Below, piece after piece: positions 15,949-24,046 of a stretch of DNA of 64,000 nucleotides. Origin of the DNA: Alkalihalobacillus bogoriensis ATCC BAA-922 (lineage in GTDB: Bacteria; Bacillota; Bacilli; Bacillales; Bacillaceae_F); the NCBI RefSeq assembly GCF_000621445.1, contig NZ_JHYI01000011.1, positions 1 to 64,000 on the forward strand, given 5' to 3'. The notes beneath the pieces were generated by a model. The model was not told the origin of the DNA and made no database searches. It worked only from the letters and a program-made list of their open reading frames with translations. Made by a program: the position numbers and the translations under genes. Every line of letters starts with the position of its first letter. Position 1 is the first letter of the stretch.

Positions 15949-17433
15949 TTCCATTTCCGCTAACCATTGAGTAAAATAGTCGACGAAACGAGCATCCCAC
16001 TGTGTCCCTTTTCCGCTTTTTAATATCTCAGCCGCTTTTTTACTTGTCATTCCTTTTCGATATGGACGGTCTGATGTCATTGCATCATACGCATCTGCAA
16101 CGGCTAAGATTCGACCCATCATTGGAATATCATGTCCTTGTAGTCTATCAGGATACCCTTTTCCATCGATCCGTTCATGATGAGAGCGTACACCAGGTAA
16201 AAACCGTTTCATAACATCTTCCGGCTGAACTTGTCGTAAAATTTCCTCCCCGAGAACAGGGTGTTTTTTAATTTCCTCATATTCTTCATCCGACAATGGG
16301 CCATCTTTTAAAAGTATATGATCAGGAATCCCGATCTTTCCAATATCATGTAATAATGCAGTTTCTTTTAGTAATTGAAGAGATTCGGCTGAAAGGTTAG
16401 CTCTTTTCCCAATTTCTACAGCATACGTCGCAACACGTATAGAGTGACCAGCTGTATAGTGGTCTCGTGCATCTAACGCCGCTGCTAATGTAGCAATAAA
16501 GCTTTCATTTAATTGCTTGTTCACGACATCTCGTTCTTTTAACCCTTGGACCATATGGTTAAATCCGTATAGAAGCCCTGAAAACTCATCTGAATTATAG
16601 TCAGGGGCCACAACTTCAAAATTCCCTTTCTCTACTTCTCTCATATCAGCTTGAAGACGCCATATTGGATTTGTCACGTGATAATATAACAATGTTGAAC
16701 CATACAAAGAAAGGAGAAGACAGACCCCAATCAAAAATGAAATACTCAGCCAATAATGAATATGGGCTTGGAGTGAGTGCTCAATAAATGTAAAGTGAAC
16801 GACGAGTCCAAATAAAGTAAGGGGAAACCCACCAAGAAAAATAATACTTAAGCGGAATTTCGTTTTTAATGATACTAAAATAGAACCGTCGATCGATAAT
16901 ATTTGTTTGTGATTCGTTTTCGCTTTTTCATATAGTTCTTGCAGGACAGGCTCAATTGCAATCATTGCTTGATAATATTCAATCAATGCATGCATCCCCG
17001 CAATGATAATCGCTCCAATAAACGCATACATAATAAAATGATAGGAAAGTGTCATTCGTTCAGTAGAAATAAAGAAATAGGTTAACAACATCGCTGGTAT
17101 TGATAATCCAAATAAATGTGGCCCTAGAATTCGTTTCACTGTTAATACCGGAAATCGATGGGTTTGGTGATAGGCTTTCTCTAGTGTTGCAAAATTTGGA
17201 TGTTCACAAAGTAATGCCTGCTTGATTGGTGCGATATGTTTGTTAAACATAAGTACTTCTGAAATGACCATAAAAAGAAGTGAAATCAGTAATACAGTTA
17301 AAAGTGGCTTTATGTTTACGACGGTTGAAGGTGTTACAGTAAACATAAGAACGCCTCCAACCCCAAATACGGCGATAAGAGATCCTATAATGTAATTTTT
17401 GAATAAAGTCCTAAGAAAGTGTCGATAGACCAT
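15937..17433 (-). CDS. Membrane HAMP-HD-GYP protein
   Basis: About six hydrophobic segments fill residues 15-260, followed by a HAMP-like stretch (LLYYHVTNPIWRLQADMREV) and a full HD-GYP domain: AAALDARDHYTAGHSIRVAT, TALLHDIGKIGIPD, ILLKDGPLSDEE, GVRSHHERIDGKGYPDRL and AVADAYDAMTSDRPYR. All catalytic residues are intact, so c-di-GMP hydrolysis is likely, controlled by a membrane sensor. ATG 17433 with GCAGGAAG is preferred over GTG 17475, which has no ribosome site. Product about 498 aa. Confidence 0.9.
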   Translation of the reverse strand: MVYRHFLRTLFKNYIIGSLIAVFGVGGVLMFTVTPSTVVNIKPLLTVLLISLLFMVISEVLMFNKHIAPIKQALLCEHPNFATLEKAYHQTHRFPVLTVKRILGPHLFGLSIPAMLLTYFFISTERMTLSYHFIMYAFIGAIIIAGMHALIEYYQAMIAIEPVLQELYEKAKTNHKQILSIDGSILVSLKTKFRLSIIFLGGFPLTLFGLVVHFTFIEHSLQAHIHYWLSISFLIGVCLLLSLYGSTLLYYHVTNPIWRLQADMREVEKGNFEVVAPDYNSDEFSGLLYGFNHMVQGLKERDVVNKQLNESFIATLAAALDARDHYTAGHSIRVATYAVEIGKRANLSAESLQLLKETALLHDIGKIGIPDHILLKDGPLSDEEYEEIKKHPVLGEEILRQVQPEDVMKRFLPGVRSHHERIDGKGYPDRLQGHDIPMMGRILAVADAYDAMTSDRPYRKGMTSKKAAEILKSGKGTQWDARFVDYFTQWLAEMEERM

Positions 17434-17585
17434 GTTCTTCCTGCTTTCAAAATTATTAGCTTGTGCGTATGTCACATTCAGATAAAATGCCGCATAAGTT
17501 TACAATAGATATTAGTCTATTTTACAAGGTGTTAGGTTAGATTCCAATCATCATTTTTTGTAAAATAATTATTTTGGAGGACATC

Positions 17586-18695
17586 ATGAAAACAAACAGA
17601 CATTATTATGTGAGCGGAAATACGCGAATTGGGTTTTACTCAGTACTTCCAGAGTTAAGCAAAGAATTGGATTGTATTTTTGTTCTGAAAGGATTAGCTG
17701 TTCGTGATACGAGTGATGAATTATATAAACTAGCTTCCTATTTTGAAGAAAAAGGATTAGCCGTCGATTATTTTCATTCTCCAAATAACAATCAGCTTAT
17801 TGAAGGAATTCGGCTTGTTCAATCAAAAATTGCAATCGTATCTAACGAAATTGTCGTAAAGCTTGGTGAAAATTTCTCTGAGCAAAGGGTTGTCGTCATT
17901 CATTTTAATAAAGCCATTTCTAAATCAAAACTTGAATTATATTCAGAGCGCTTAAAACAACTTCAAGAAGAACGAGACTACCATGTTCAATTAGCATATG
18001 AAGCCTTTGCAGAAGCAAAGCCTTTTCATGAAAGAAAAGAAGAGATTTATTTAAGTGAAATGAGCTTTGCAAAAGCAGATGAAGTGACAGCGAACTTAAT
18101 TAAATCCATTTTCCGAAAAAAAAGAGAGCAAGAGGGTGGCCATACAGAAACAATATTTTTCGGTGCAGCTACACCAAAAGGAGCGGTTCATTTTATCGAT
18201 GAACTAACGGAACATTTGAAAAAGCGATTTATCATAAAAGGCCGTTCAGGCTGTGGGAAATCAACGTTAATGAAAAGAGTCGCAAACGAAGCATTACAAC
18301 AAGGAATGAATGTCACTTACTTTATTTGTGGTTTTGACCCATCAAGCTATGATATGGTCATCATAGAGGAATTGGAACTTGCGATAGTGGATGGGACGGC
18401 ACCACATGTCATTGACCCTACTCGAGTAGGCGATGTGGTCATAGATATGTTTGAATTATGTGTTAATCCTCAAGTGGAAATCGACAATAAAGAAGAAATT
18501 GAACATTGTGAAACCGAATATAAAAAGAGAATGAAAACGGGAACGCTCCATTTAAAGAAAGCAGCAGAAGCTCAAGAGGTCATTGATGCTTATATTAACG
18601 AAGCGACAGATAGAGAAAAGCGAAAACAGATGGAACAACAAATGATGACCACGATCATGAATACAATTAAAGCAAGTCAAAAAGAATGGGCTTAA
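17586..18695 (+). CDS. P-loop NTPase of the PRK06851 type
   Basis: ATG 17586 follows GGAGGA. The 369-residue protein has a Walker A IKGRSGCGKSTLMKRVANEA near residue 215 and a nucleoside-kinase-like fold; the N-terminal half begins HYYVSGNTRIGFYSVLPE, resembling a degenerate second P-loop. The ICGFDPSSYDMVIIEELELA and VIDPTRVGDVVIDMFE segments are typical of this conserved Bacillus family, whose substrate is unknown. A hairpin without a T run follows. It is transcribed alone. Confidence 0.82.
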   Translation: MKTNRHYYVSGNTRIGFYSVLPELSKELDCIFVLKGLAVRDTSDELYKLASYFEEKGLAVDYFHSPNNNQLIEGIRLVQSKIAIVSNEIVVKLGENFSEQRVVVIHFNKAISKSKLELYSERLKQLQEERDYHVQLAYEAFAEAKPFHERKEEIYLSEMSFAKADEVTANLIKSIFRKKREQEGGHTETIFFGAATPKGAVHFIDELTEHLKKRFIIKGRSGCGKSTLMKRVANEALQQGMNVTYFICGFDPSSYDMVIIEELELAIVDGTAPHVIDPTRVGDVVIDMFELCVNPQVEIDNKEEIEHCETEYKKRMKTGTLHLKKAAEAQEVIDAYINEATDREKRKQMEQQMMTTIMNTIKASQKEWA

Positions 18696-18704
18696 AATAC
18701 AAAG

Positions 18705-18730
18705 GCCTGCTATGCGAAATCATAGCAGGC
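18705..18730. terminator. Perfect 10-bp hairpin after the P-loop gene
   Basis: GCCTGCTATG, loop CGAAAT, CATAGCAGGC. No immediate T run on the plus side; the convergent small gene ends at 18744, so it may also stop that transcript. Confidence 0.6.
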
Positions 18731-18743
18731 ACGTATAACCGCG

Positions 18744-18893
18744 CTATATGTTTTTTTTGACAAGACCGATTTTATCTTTTAAATCACCAGAATCGACTTG
18801 AAGCTCTTCATTTACATATAATTGGACATCTTCATCAAATGTTGTCTGTTGTTTTTCATTTTGTTGATTTTGATTTTTGTTACTGTTTTTCAT
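18744..18893 (-). CDS. Small hydrophilic protein, 49 aa
   Basis: ATG at 18893 follows GGGGAGGTACTGTT. The product begins MKNSNKNQNQQNEKQQTTFD and ends DLKDKIGLVKKNI, with no hydrophobic segment or cysteine. The N/Q/K-rich head resembles small spore-associated proteins but the family is not recognised. It is divergent from the alpha/beta hydrolase gene by about 100 bases. Confidence 0.65.
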   Translation of the reverse strand: MKNSNKNQNQQNEKQQTTFDEDVQLYVNEELQVDSGDLKDKIGLVKKNI

Positions 18894-18995
18894 AACAGTA
18901 CCTCCCCTAGACTTAATAGATTTAGTTAAACTCATTATAGTTTGGATTCGTATTGGAAAAACTATTCATACATGGATAAAAGAGGAGGAGCCAAT

Positions 18996-19856
18996 ATGTG
19001 GGAACATGTAAAAACAGAAGATTATTATAAAGCGCAAACAATGGCAATTGACGGGGTAGAAGTCCATTATGAATATTACCGAGGAAAGCAAGCAAAAGAA
19101 GAACCTGTTATTGTTCTTGTTCATGGTCTTGTTTCAAGTTCGTATAGTTTTCGATACTTAATGCCGCTCATCGGTAAAGAATATCCTGTTTTAGCGATTG
19201 ATTTGCCTGGCTTTGGAAAAAGCGAAAAATCAAAAAACTTTATTTATTCTTTTGAAAGTTACGCTAAACTTATTTTTCGATTTTTACAATTGGTTCAAGT
19301 GAAAAACATTATAGCAGTTGGTCACTCTATGGGTGGACAGGTTGCTTTGTACATGGCAAAAAATTATCCGGAACAAGTCAAGAAACTTGTGTTACTTTCA
19401 AGCTCTGGTTATTTAAAGCGTGTAAAAAAGCACTATTTATATGCTTCTTATCTTCCTTTCTCTAGTCGAGTATTGAAGTGGTGGTTTCAAAAGCGGGACT
19501 ATAAAGATGCCCTTCTTCATGTCGTCTATAATAAAAACGCAGTTGATGAGCATGCCTTAGTCGAGTATACGAGGCCTTTTAAAGATGAAGGGTTTTATGA
19601 TGCGCTTATTCGATTAATGAGGCACAGGGAAGGAGACTTAACCGCGGAACAATTAAATAAAATTCAACAGCCAGCTCTTTTATTTTGGGGGAAAGAAGAT
19701 GAAATTGTACCATTGCGAATTGGGAAAAAGCTTGACCGTGATTTGCCCCACTCAGAGCTCATCGTCTATGAACAAACAGGTCATTTAGTGCCGGAAGAAA
19801 GACCACAAGAAGTGGCTCAGAAAATGCTCGAATTTATCAATGGAAATCAGTTATGA
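18996..19856 (+). CDS. Alpha/beta hydrolase
   Basis: Start ATG 18996 after AGGAGGAG. The core is VIVLVHGLVSSSYSFRYLMP (oxyanion HG), AIDLPGFGKSEKS, the nucleophile elbow AVGHSMGGQVALYMAK, an acid in LFWGKEDEIVPL, and the His in EQTGHLVPEE. This is the complete Ser-Asp-His triad of the esterase/haloperoxidase group (286 aa, YugF-like). The cap between residues about 150 and 210 is basic and aromatic rich. Substrate unknown; single-gene unit. Confidence 0.88.
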   Translation: MWEHVKTEDYYKAQTMAIDGVEVHYEYYRGKQAKEEPVIVLVHGLVSSSYSFRYLMPLIGKEYPVLAIDLPGFGKSEKSKNFIYSFESYAKLIFRFLQLVQVKNIIAVGHSMGGQVALYMAKNYPEQVKKLVLLSSSGYLKRVKKHYLYASYLPFSSRVLKWWFQKRDYKDALLHVVYNKNAVDEHALVEYTRPFKDEGFYDALIRLMRHREGDLTAEQLNKIQQPALLFWGKEDEIVPLRIGKKLDRDLPHSELIVYEQTGHLVPEERPQEVAQKMLEFINGNQL

Positions 19857-19880
19857 GACAATTCATAGCTGGCTTTTTTT
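19848..19880 (+). terminator. Terminator of the alpha/beta hydrolase gene
   Basis: CAGTTATGA pairs with TCATAGCTG (one G-T wobble) and is followed by a T8 run. Confidence 0.8.
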
Positions 19881-19884
19881 TAAG

Positions 19885-19948
19885 ATAAGAAAGCATAAAA
19901 ATTTTGTTGTAGCAGTGAAGCTTTGAAAGCTTATTCTTGACGGAGGGT
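19885..19948. repeat. Repeat family B, copy 3 (right end missing)
   Basis: ATAAGAAAGCATAAAAATTT, TAGCAGTGAAGCTTTGAAAG, CTTATTCTTGA, then the similarity stops. It opens a ~980-base gene-free stretch (19857-20838) that is made almost wholly of repeats. Confidence 0.75.
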
Positions 19949-19972
19949 GTTTAAATTTTGTGTTATATAGGG

Positions 19973-20073
19973 TTCTATTGGACAAAACGAGTACAAAATC
20001 GGAGAGAAGTGTCTAGTAGAAAGGTTCTATTAGACAAAACGAGTGCAAAATCGAAGAAAAGTGTCCAATAGAA
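19973..20073. repeat. Repeat family D: two tandem 52-nt palindromic units
   Basis: Unit 1 starts TTCTATTGGACAAAACGAGT and ends GAAGTGTCTAGTAGAA; unit 2 starts TTCTATTAGACAAAACGAGT and ends GTGTCCAATAGAA, exactly 52 bases later. Each unit has inverted ends (TTCTATTGGACA / TGTCCAATAGAA), so each can fold into a hairpin. A further TTCTAT follows, the start of a truncated third unit. Confidence 0.8.
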
Positions 20074-20236
20074 GGCTTCTATCAGCTATGTTTGTTTAGT
20101 GTGTCATGAAAAGGAAAAGACATCTTTTGATGTAGTAAGAGATTTTGATTTAATGGATGGTGGCAATCCGATGAAACCTGTGAAGTCTATGGAGGAGAAA
20201 TGTAACCTGAGTATTATAAAGGCGTACATGGAGTAG
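20072..20236 (+). pseudogene. Possible gene remnant, 54 codons, no start
   Basis: Between the family-D repeat and a terminator a frame reads ISYVCLVCHEKEKTSFDVVR then DFDLMDGGNPMKPVKSMEEK and ends AYME before TAG. It looks like real protein (CxxCH, mixed composition) but has no start codon or ribosome site and begins inside the repeat. It is probably the 3' end of a gene cut away by repeat or deletion events. The parent family was not recognised. Confidence 0.3.
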
Positions 20237-20271
20237 AGTGCAGGCTTTCAGATTTGCAGGAAACAAAAAAG

Positions 20272-20306
20272 GACTGAGTGAGGTGGGTTTCCTCACTCAG
20301 TTTTTC
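20272..20306 (+). terminator. Strong hairpin terminator inside the repeat region
   Basis: ACTGAGTGAGG, seven-base loop, CCTCACTCAGT, T5. It follows the gene remnant and is likely its old terminator. Confidence 0.85.
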
Positions 20307-20320
20307 GTTATTGTACAGGA

Positions 20321-20668
20321 AACTATAAAATAGTTAACTTGTGTAAAACATTGCTCTAATAAATTTTTTAAATGAATGAGGGACTTGGAGTACTATGAGA
20401 CAAGCAAGAAAAGACTCAAGTGAATCATTCAACACTTGGGGCGGGTTTATCGCGTTAGCGATTTTGTTGTTTATGGGAAGTAAGCGGTCATGAAAGCCGT
20501 TATCTGTGAACATTGCTAGCGTTTTGGAACGTTGCTGGACACAGGAGCCGTTAATCATAATATATCGCTAGGAATAGAGTTGCTTTTGCGTGAATAAGCG
20601 CTCCTGTGGCCGCTAAAAAACGGAAACCCGTATAGTGTTCACAAATAACGGCTGCTCTGACCGCAAAA
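20321..20668. repeat. Repeat family A, copy 2
   Basis: Core 20482-20668. Pairing is better than in copy 1: the outer ends are GCGGTCA and TGACCGC, and AGCCGTTATCTGTGAACA pairs with TGTTCACAAATAACGGCT. The 5' leader 20321-20481, including CTCAAGTG...CACTTGGG, matches copy 1. No gene inside. Confidence 0.85.
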
Positions 20669-20679
20669 ATGAGACAAAT

Positions 20680-20716
20680 GAGAAAGCATAAAAATTTTGG
20701 TATAGCAGTGAAGCTT
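20680..20716. repeat. Repeat family B, copy 4 (left end only)
   Basis: GAGAAAGCATAAAAATTTTG and GTATAGCAGTGAAGCTT are shared with the other copies; similarity stops before the gene leader of ycgR. Confidence 0.65.
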
Positions 20717-20758
20717 TAAAAAGGTAGGAACAACCTTTACGAAAATAGCCTAAAAAAT

Positions 20759-20787
20759 TTCTGAATCGAAAAGATTCCGGTTCAGAA
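20759..20787. promoter_or_regulatory. Inverted repeat in the ycgR leader
   Basis: TTCTGAATCG and CCGGTTCAGAA flank eight bases, 52 bases before the ycgR-like start. It lacks a T run, so an operator or leader hairpin is more likely than a terminator. It does not resemble the Bacillus Zur box. Confidence 0.35.
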
Positions 20788-20838
20788 TTACACTTGTCCG
20801 CATATATCTTAAATAGCGATATGATGGAGGACATGTAG

Positions 20839-21834
20839 ATGAAGCGAATTCAATTTTTAAATGATGTAACATTATTTATGTTGTTAGCGATTATTTTGAT
20901 CGTATTATATTCAGCTTCTCCTATTTCAATTGGAAGCGAATATGTACCAGCATCCATTTTGATGATGAGCTCATTGGCGTTAAGTCTATTTTTTGAGGCG
21001 ATTCCTTTTTTGCTAGCGGGTGTTGTCATTTCAGGGGTAATTCAAGTGTTTGTTTCCGAACAACAAATGAAAAAAATGTTACCGAAACATCCTATTCTTG
21101 CGGTGATAACAGGCTGTTCCTTAGGTGCTTTGTTTCCAGCTTGTGAATGTGGAATCGTGCCGATCGTTCGTAGGCTGTTAATGAAAGGGGTCCCTTTGTA
21201 TGCGGCGGTCGCCTTTATGCTGACCGGGCCACTCATTAATCCTCTTGTCGCTTTATCCACGTATATGGCATTTGGTCAAGATGTGACGATGATGCTCATG
21301 CGATTTTCTTTAGGATTTCTTGCTGCATTTATAGTAGCACTCATTGTGTACTCTGTATTTAAGCATCGCTTAGAGTTAAAGCATACAACGGAAACATTAC
21401 AGCCGTTCATACAACAGCAACGCCCTCCTTTTTCGAAAAGACTCTCCTATATGGGCACACATGCGATTGAAGAATTTTTTGAAATGAGTAAGTTCTTTAT
21501 TGTCGGGGCTATATTAGCAGCAAGTGTTCAAACATATTTATCTAGTTCTTCATTGTTCGCCTTTGGAGATAATGTGATGATGTCGACGATGATGATGATG
21601 ATTTTAGCGTATCTTCTTTCCTTATGTTCTGAAGCAGATGCCTTTATTGCGGCTTCCTTTACTCAATTTGTCCCAACCGAAAGTTTACTTGCTTTTTTAC
21701 TTTATGGACCGATGTTTGATTTAAAGAATACATGGATGCTTGGAGCCGTCTTCTCATTTCGATTTGTTTTTTGTTTGTTTGTTTCCATCACAGCAGTCGT
21801 TTATGGTCTAACATTGGCTGTTTATTTTTTATAA
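20839..21834 (+). CDS. Permease of the DUF318/YcgR family
   Basis: ATG after GGAGGACATGTAG. About eight to nine hydrophobic segments; the family hallmark GCSLGALFPACECGIVPIVR with the PACECG motif (residues about 96-101) is present, as is FMLTGPLINP and SLCSEADAFIAASF near the end. These permeases occur next to TIGR03943 proteins throughout Bacilli and are often placed in metal or metallochaperone contexts, but no substrate is proven. Length (331 aa) is normal. The next gene starts 12 bases after its stop. Confidence 0.87.
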   Translation: MKRIQFLNDVTLFMLLAIILIVLYSASPISIGSEYVPASILMMSSLALSLFFEAIPFLLAGVVISGVIQVFVSEQQMKKMLPKHPILAVITGCSLGALFPACECGIVPIVRRLLMKGVPLYAAVAFMLTGPLINPLVALSTYMAFGQDVTMMLMRFSLGFLAAFIVALIVYSVFKHRLELKHTTETLQPFIQQQRPPFSKRLSYMGTHAIEEFFEMSKFFIVGAILAASVQTYLSSSSLFAFGDNVMMSTMMMMILAYLLSLCSEADAFIAASFTQFVPTESLLAFLLYGPMFDLKNTWMLGAVFSFRFVFCLFVSITAVVYGLTLAVYFL

Positions 21835-21846
21835 GGAGTGTTGAGT

Positions 21847-22617
21847 GTGACCTTTCATCCAGAACGTCTACTAAGAGCCTTGTTATTAGGATTGCTTTCG
21901 GCCGTTATATTTTATTTAGTTGCTACGGGAAAACTCCAACAATTTATTCACTCTGAATATATTATTTTAACAAAGGCAGCCTCTCTATTATTTTTAATAT
22001 TTTTCTTTTTGCAAGTTAAAACGATTTGGACAAAAAATGGAGCCGACGATCATGATGAAATGTGTTCTTATTTCGGCTGTAACCACGAAAAAGGTGAGGT
22101 TCTATCGTTTCCTTCTTTATTTTCTTACGGCATTTTGGTCGTTATTATTTGTGCGAGTTTATTTTTGCCCATTCAAACTTTGGATCATTCGGTTGCGATG
22201 AATCGAACGATGGTTCCAGACTTACAAGGGAATGTGGTGAAAGCTTCTCCTCACCAACAGAAAGAACTGGTATTAACAAATGAAAATTTTTCTGAAAAGG
22301 CAGCTGATATTACATTTAATCCGACACAATACCATGGAGCAACGATTACATTAACAGGGATGTTACATAAAGCAGAAGGATTAGAAAGACATCAATATAT
22401 TATTTCAAGGTTTCATGTAACACATTGCATAGCCGATGCGAAGGTCATTCAATTTATCGTTCATTTTCCAGAATTGCCGCATATCCATGGGGAAGACCCG
22501 TGGATTGAAATGAAAGGGGAACTTGCTTATCTTCAAACAGAAGATGGATTGACACCTTATATTAAAGTGAATTCTTGGTCGAAAGTTGAAGTGCCTGAAA
22601 ATCCATATGTAAAATAA
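21847..22617 (+). CDS. TIGR03943 family protein (YcgQ), partner of YcgR
   Basis: Three membrane segments lie in the first 120 residues (RALLLGLLSAVIFYLVATGK; TKAASLLFLIFFFLQ; GILVVIICASLFLPI), followed by an extracytoplasmic domain containing GATITLTGMLHKAEGL and FHVTHCIADAKVIQFIV with the conserved HCIAD. The AAGGAG site (21833-21838) overlaps GTG 21838, so GTG 21847 is the likely start (256 aa). It is the standard partner of the YcgR permease and probably forms one complex with it. Confidence 0.85.
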   Translation: MTFHPERLLRALLLGLLSAVIFYLVATGKLQQFIHSEYIILTKAASLLFLIFFFLQVKTIWTKNGADDHDEMCSYFGCNHEKGEVLSFPSLFSYGILVVIICASLFLPIQTLDHSVAMNRTMVPDLQGNVVKASPHQQKELVLTNENFSEKAADITFNPTQYHGATITLTGMLHKAEGLERHQYIISRFHVTHCIADAKVIQFIVHFPELPHIHGEDPWIEMKGELAYLQTEDGLTPYIKVNSWSKVEVPENPYVK

Positions 22618-22692
22618 TCAATCAAGGCGGTCATCTTTATTCCTATGCTATAATAGAAGAATCTTCTTACAAGAGGGTATGGAGGTGGACGT

Positions 22693-23910
22693 GTGGATCC
22701 GTTAGATGTGTTAATGAATAAAGATAAAGTATTGCCGTATTTTCAACCGATTATTAGTGCTGATAAACAAGAAGTTGTCGGATATGAAGTATTGGCTAGA
22801 ATCATGACGACTCAAGGTGTGAAAAGTTTAGGCTGGTTTTTTCATGATGAATCAATTCCTTATGAATATCAGGAAGAGATTGAAGACCATATCCAAACAT
22901 TAGCATTAGAGTATTATATAAAACATGACCTAGACCAATTTCTTTGTTTAAATATAAATATTCAATCCTTGTTGAAAGATGATGGTGAGCGTCTTTTTAC
23001 AAAATTACGAGCATATGAATCAAAAGGGCTTTCTTTTGAAAAAATTGTGTTGGAAATTCAAGAAAGTGATTACGTTGAAAATTATAACCATATTAAACAT
23101 CTGCTCGTGTACATACAAAACACAGGCGTTCGCATTTCAATTGGTGGGATTGATAACGCCACGACGAATTTAGAAAGAATGGCTGTGTTAAAACCGAGTA
23201 TTGTAAAAGTCAATGTTGGATTTATTGAAGGAGATGCGTTTCCTGAGTTATATCGTGATGTGTTACATTCGTTATCTTCTTTAACTCGAAAGTTAGGAGC
23301 AACATTGCTCTTTGAAAAAATTGATAATTATCAAAAATTAAATTTCGCTTGGAAAAATGGTGGGAGATACTATCAAGGCTATTATTTAAGCGTGCCGAAA
23401 GCGGAATTTGTAGAAGCTGATTTTTGCAAGGATTCGATTCGCAAGGAATTTCATCATTTTATAAAATATGAGAGGAAAAAAATCGAATCGCAATTATCCT
23501 TAACAGAAACAGTCGGACTACGCTTAAAAGCGACGTTAAAAGCAGTGAAATCTTATGAAGATTTTGATGCAGCTGTATTATCGATTGCGAACTCATTAAC
23601 AGACTTAACATTTCGGGTGTACATTTGCGACCATGATGGTTTTCAACAATCTTCAAATGCTGTGAGAACTGAAAGTGGGGATTGGACGTTAGAAAAGGAA
23701 AGTCGTTCAAAAAATTGGAGCTGGAGACCTTATTTTTTAGAAAATATCGTCAGAATGAACTATGAAAAAAAAGGATTATTGTCTGACTTATATACGGATA
23801 TTGAAAAAGACGAGATGATCCGAACCTACTCGTATCCAATTGGCGAACAATTATTTTTATTTATTGATATTCCTTACTCTTATCTTTATGAAAAAGACGG
23901 TTTACTGTAA
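22693..23910 (+). CDS. ykuI: YkuI-like degenerate EAL protein with C-terminal PAS-like domain
   Basis: Start GTG 22693 after GGAGGTGG. The 405-residue protein follows B. subtilis YkuI along its whole length: an EAL fold (GYEVLARI, LNINIQ, EIQESD, NGGRYYQGYYL) and a C-terminal domain (RVYICDHDG, KNWSWRPYFLENIVRM, LFLFIDIPYSYLYEKDGL). YkuI binds c-di-GMP but shows no clear hydrolysis. Here the usual DDFG segment reads ISIGGIDNATTN and KVD reads KVN, so the metal-binding aspartates are gone and hydrolysis is very unlikely. It may serve as a c-di-GMP receptor or have lost binding too. Single-gene unit. Confidence 0.88.
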   Translation: MDPLDVLMNKDKVLPYFQPIISADKQEVVGYEVLARIMTTQGVKSLGWFFHDESIPYEYQEEIEDHIQTLALEYYIKHDLDQFLCLNINIQSLLKDDGERLFTKLRAYESKGLSFEKIVLEIQESDYVENYNHIKHLLVYIQNTGVRISIGGIDNATTNLERMAVLKPSIVKVNVGFIEGDAFPELYRDVLHSLSSLTRKLGATLLFEKIDNYQKLNFAWKNGGRYYQGYYLSVPKAEFVEADFCKDSIRKEFHHFIKYERKKIESQLSLTETVGLRLKATLKAVKSYEDFDAAVLSIANSLTDLTFRVYICDHDGFQQSSNAVRTESGDWTLEKESRSKNWSWRPYFLENIVRMNYEKKGLLSDLYTDIEKDEMIRTYSYPIGEQLFLFIDIPYSYLYEKDGLL

Positions 23911-23913
23911 TGA

Positions 23914-23957
23914 TAGAAAGGTGTGTATCAAAGGTATGATACCACCTTCTTTATTTT
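23914..23957 (+). terminator. Terminator of the YkuI-like gene
   Basis: AGAAAGGTGTGTATCA and TGATACCACCTTCT pair imperfectly around AAGGTA and are followed by TTATTTT. Confidence 0.7.
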
Positions 23958-24046
23958 GGTAAGATTTCCGATTACTTATTCTAGAATTTTATCTTTAAAC
24001 GAGGTATGATTAATCCGTCTGTTTTCACAGAAGGGAGCACGAATAC

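Noticed and set aside
20760-20787. Zur box before the YcgR-like permease
   Set aside because: The inverted repeat TTCTGAATCG/CCGGTTCAGAA does not match the known Zur consensus; reported only as an unassigned dyad.
20334-20834. Minus-strand open frames across the family A and B repeats
   Set aside because: They span repeats also found elsewhere as non-coding, with no ribosome sites and no conserved protein pattern.
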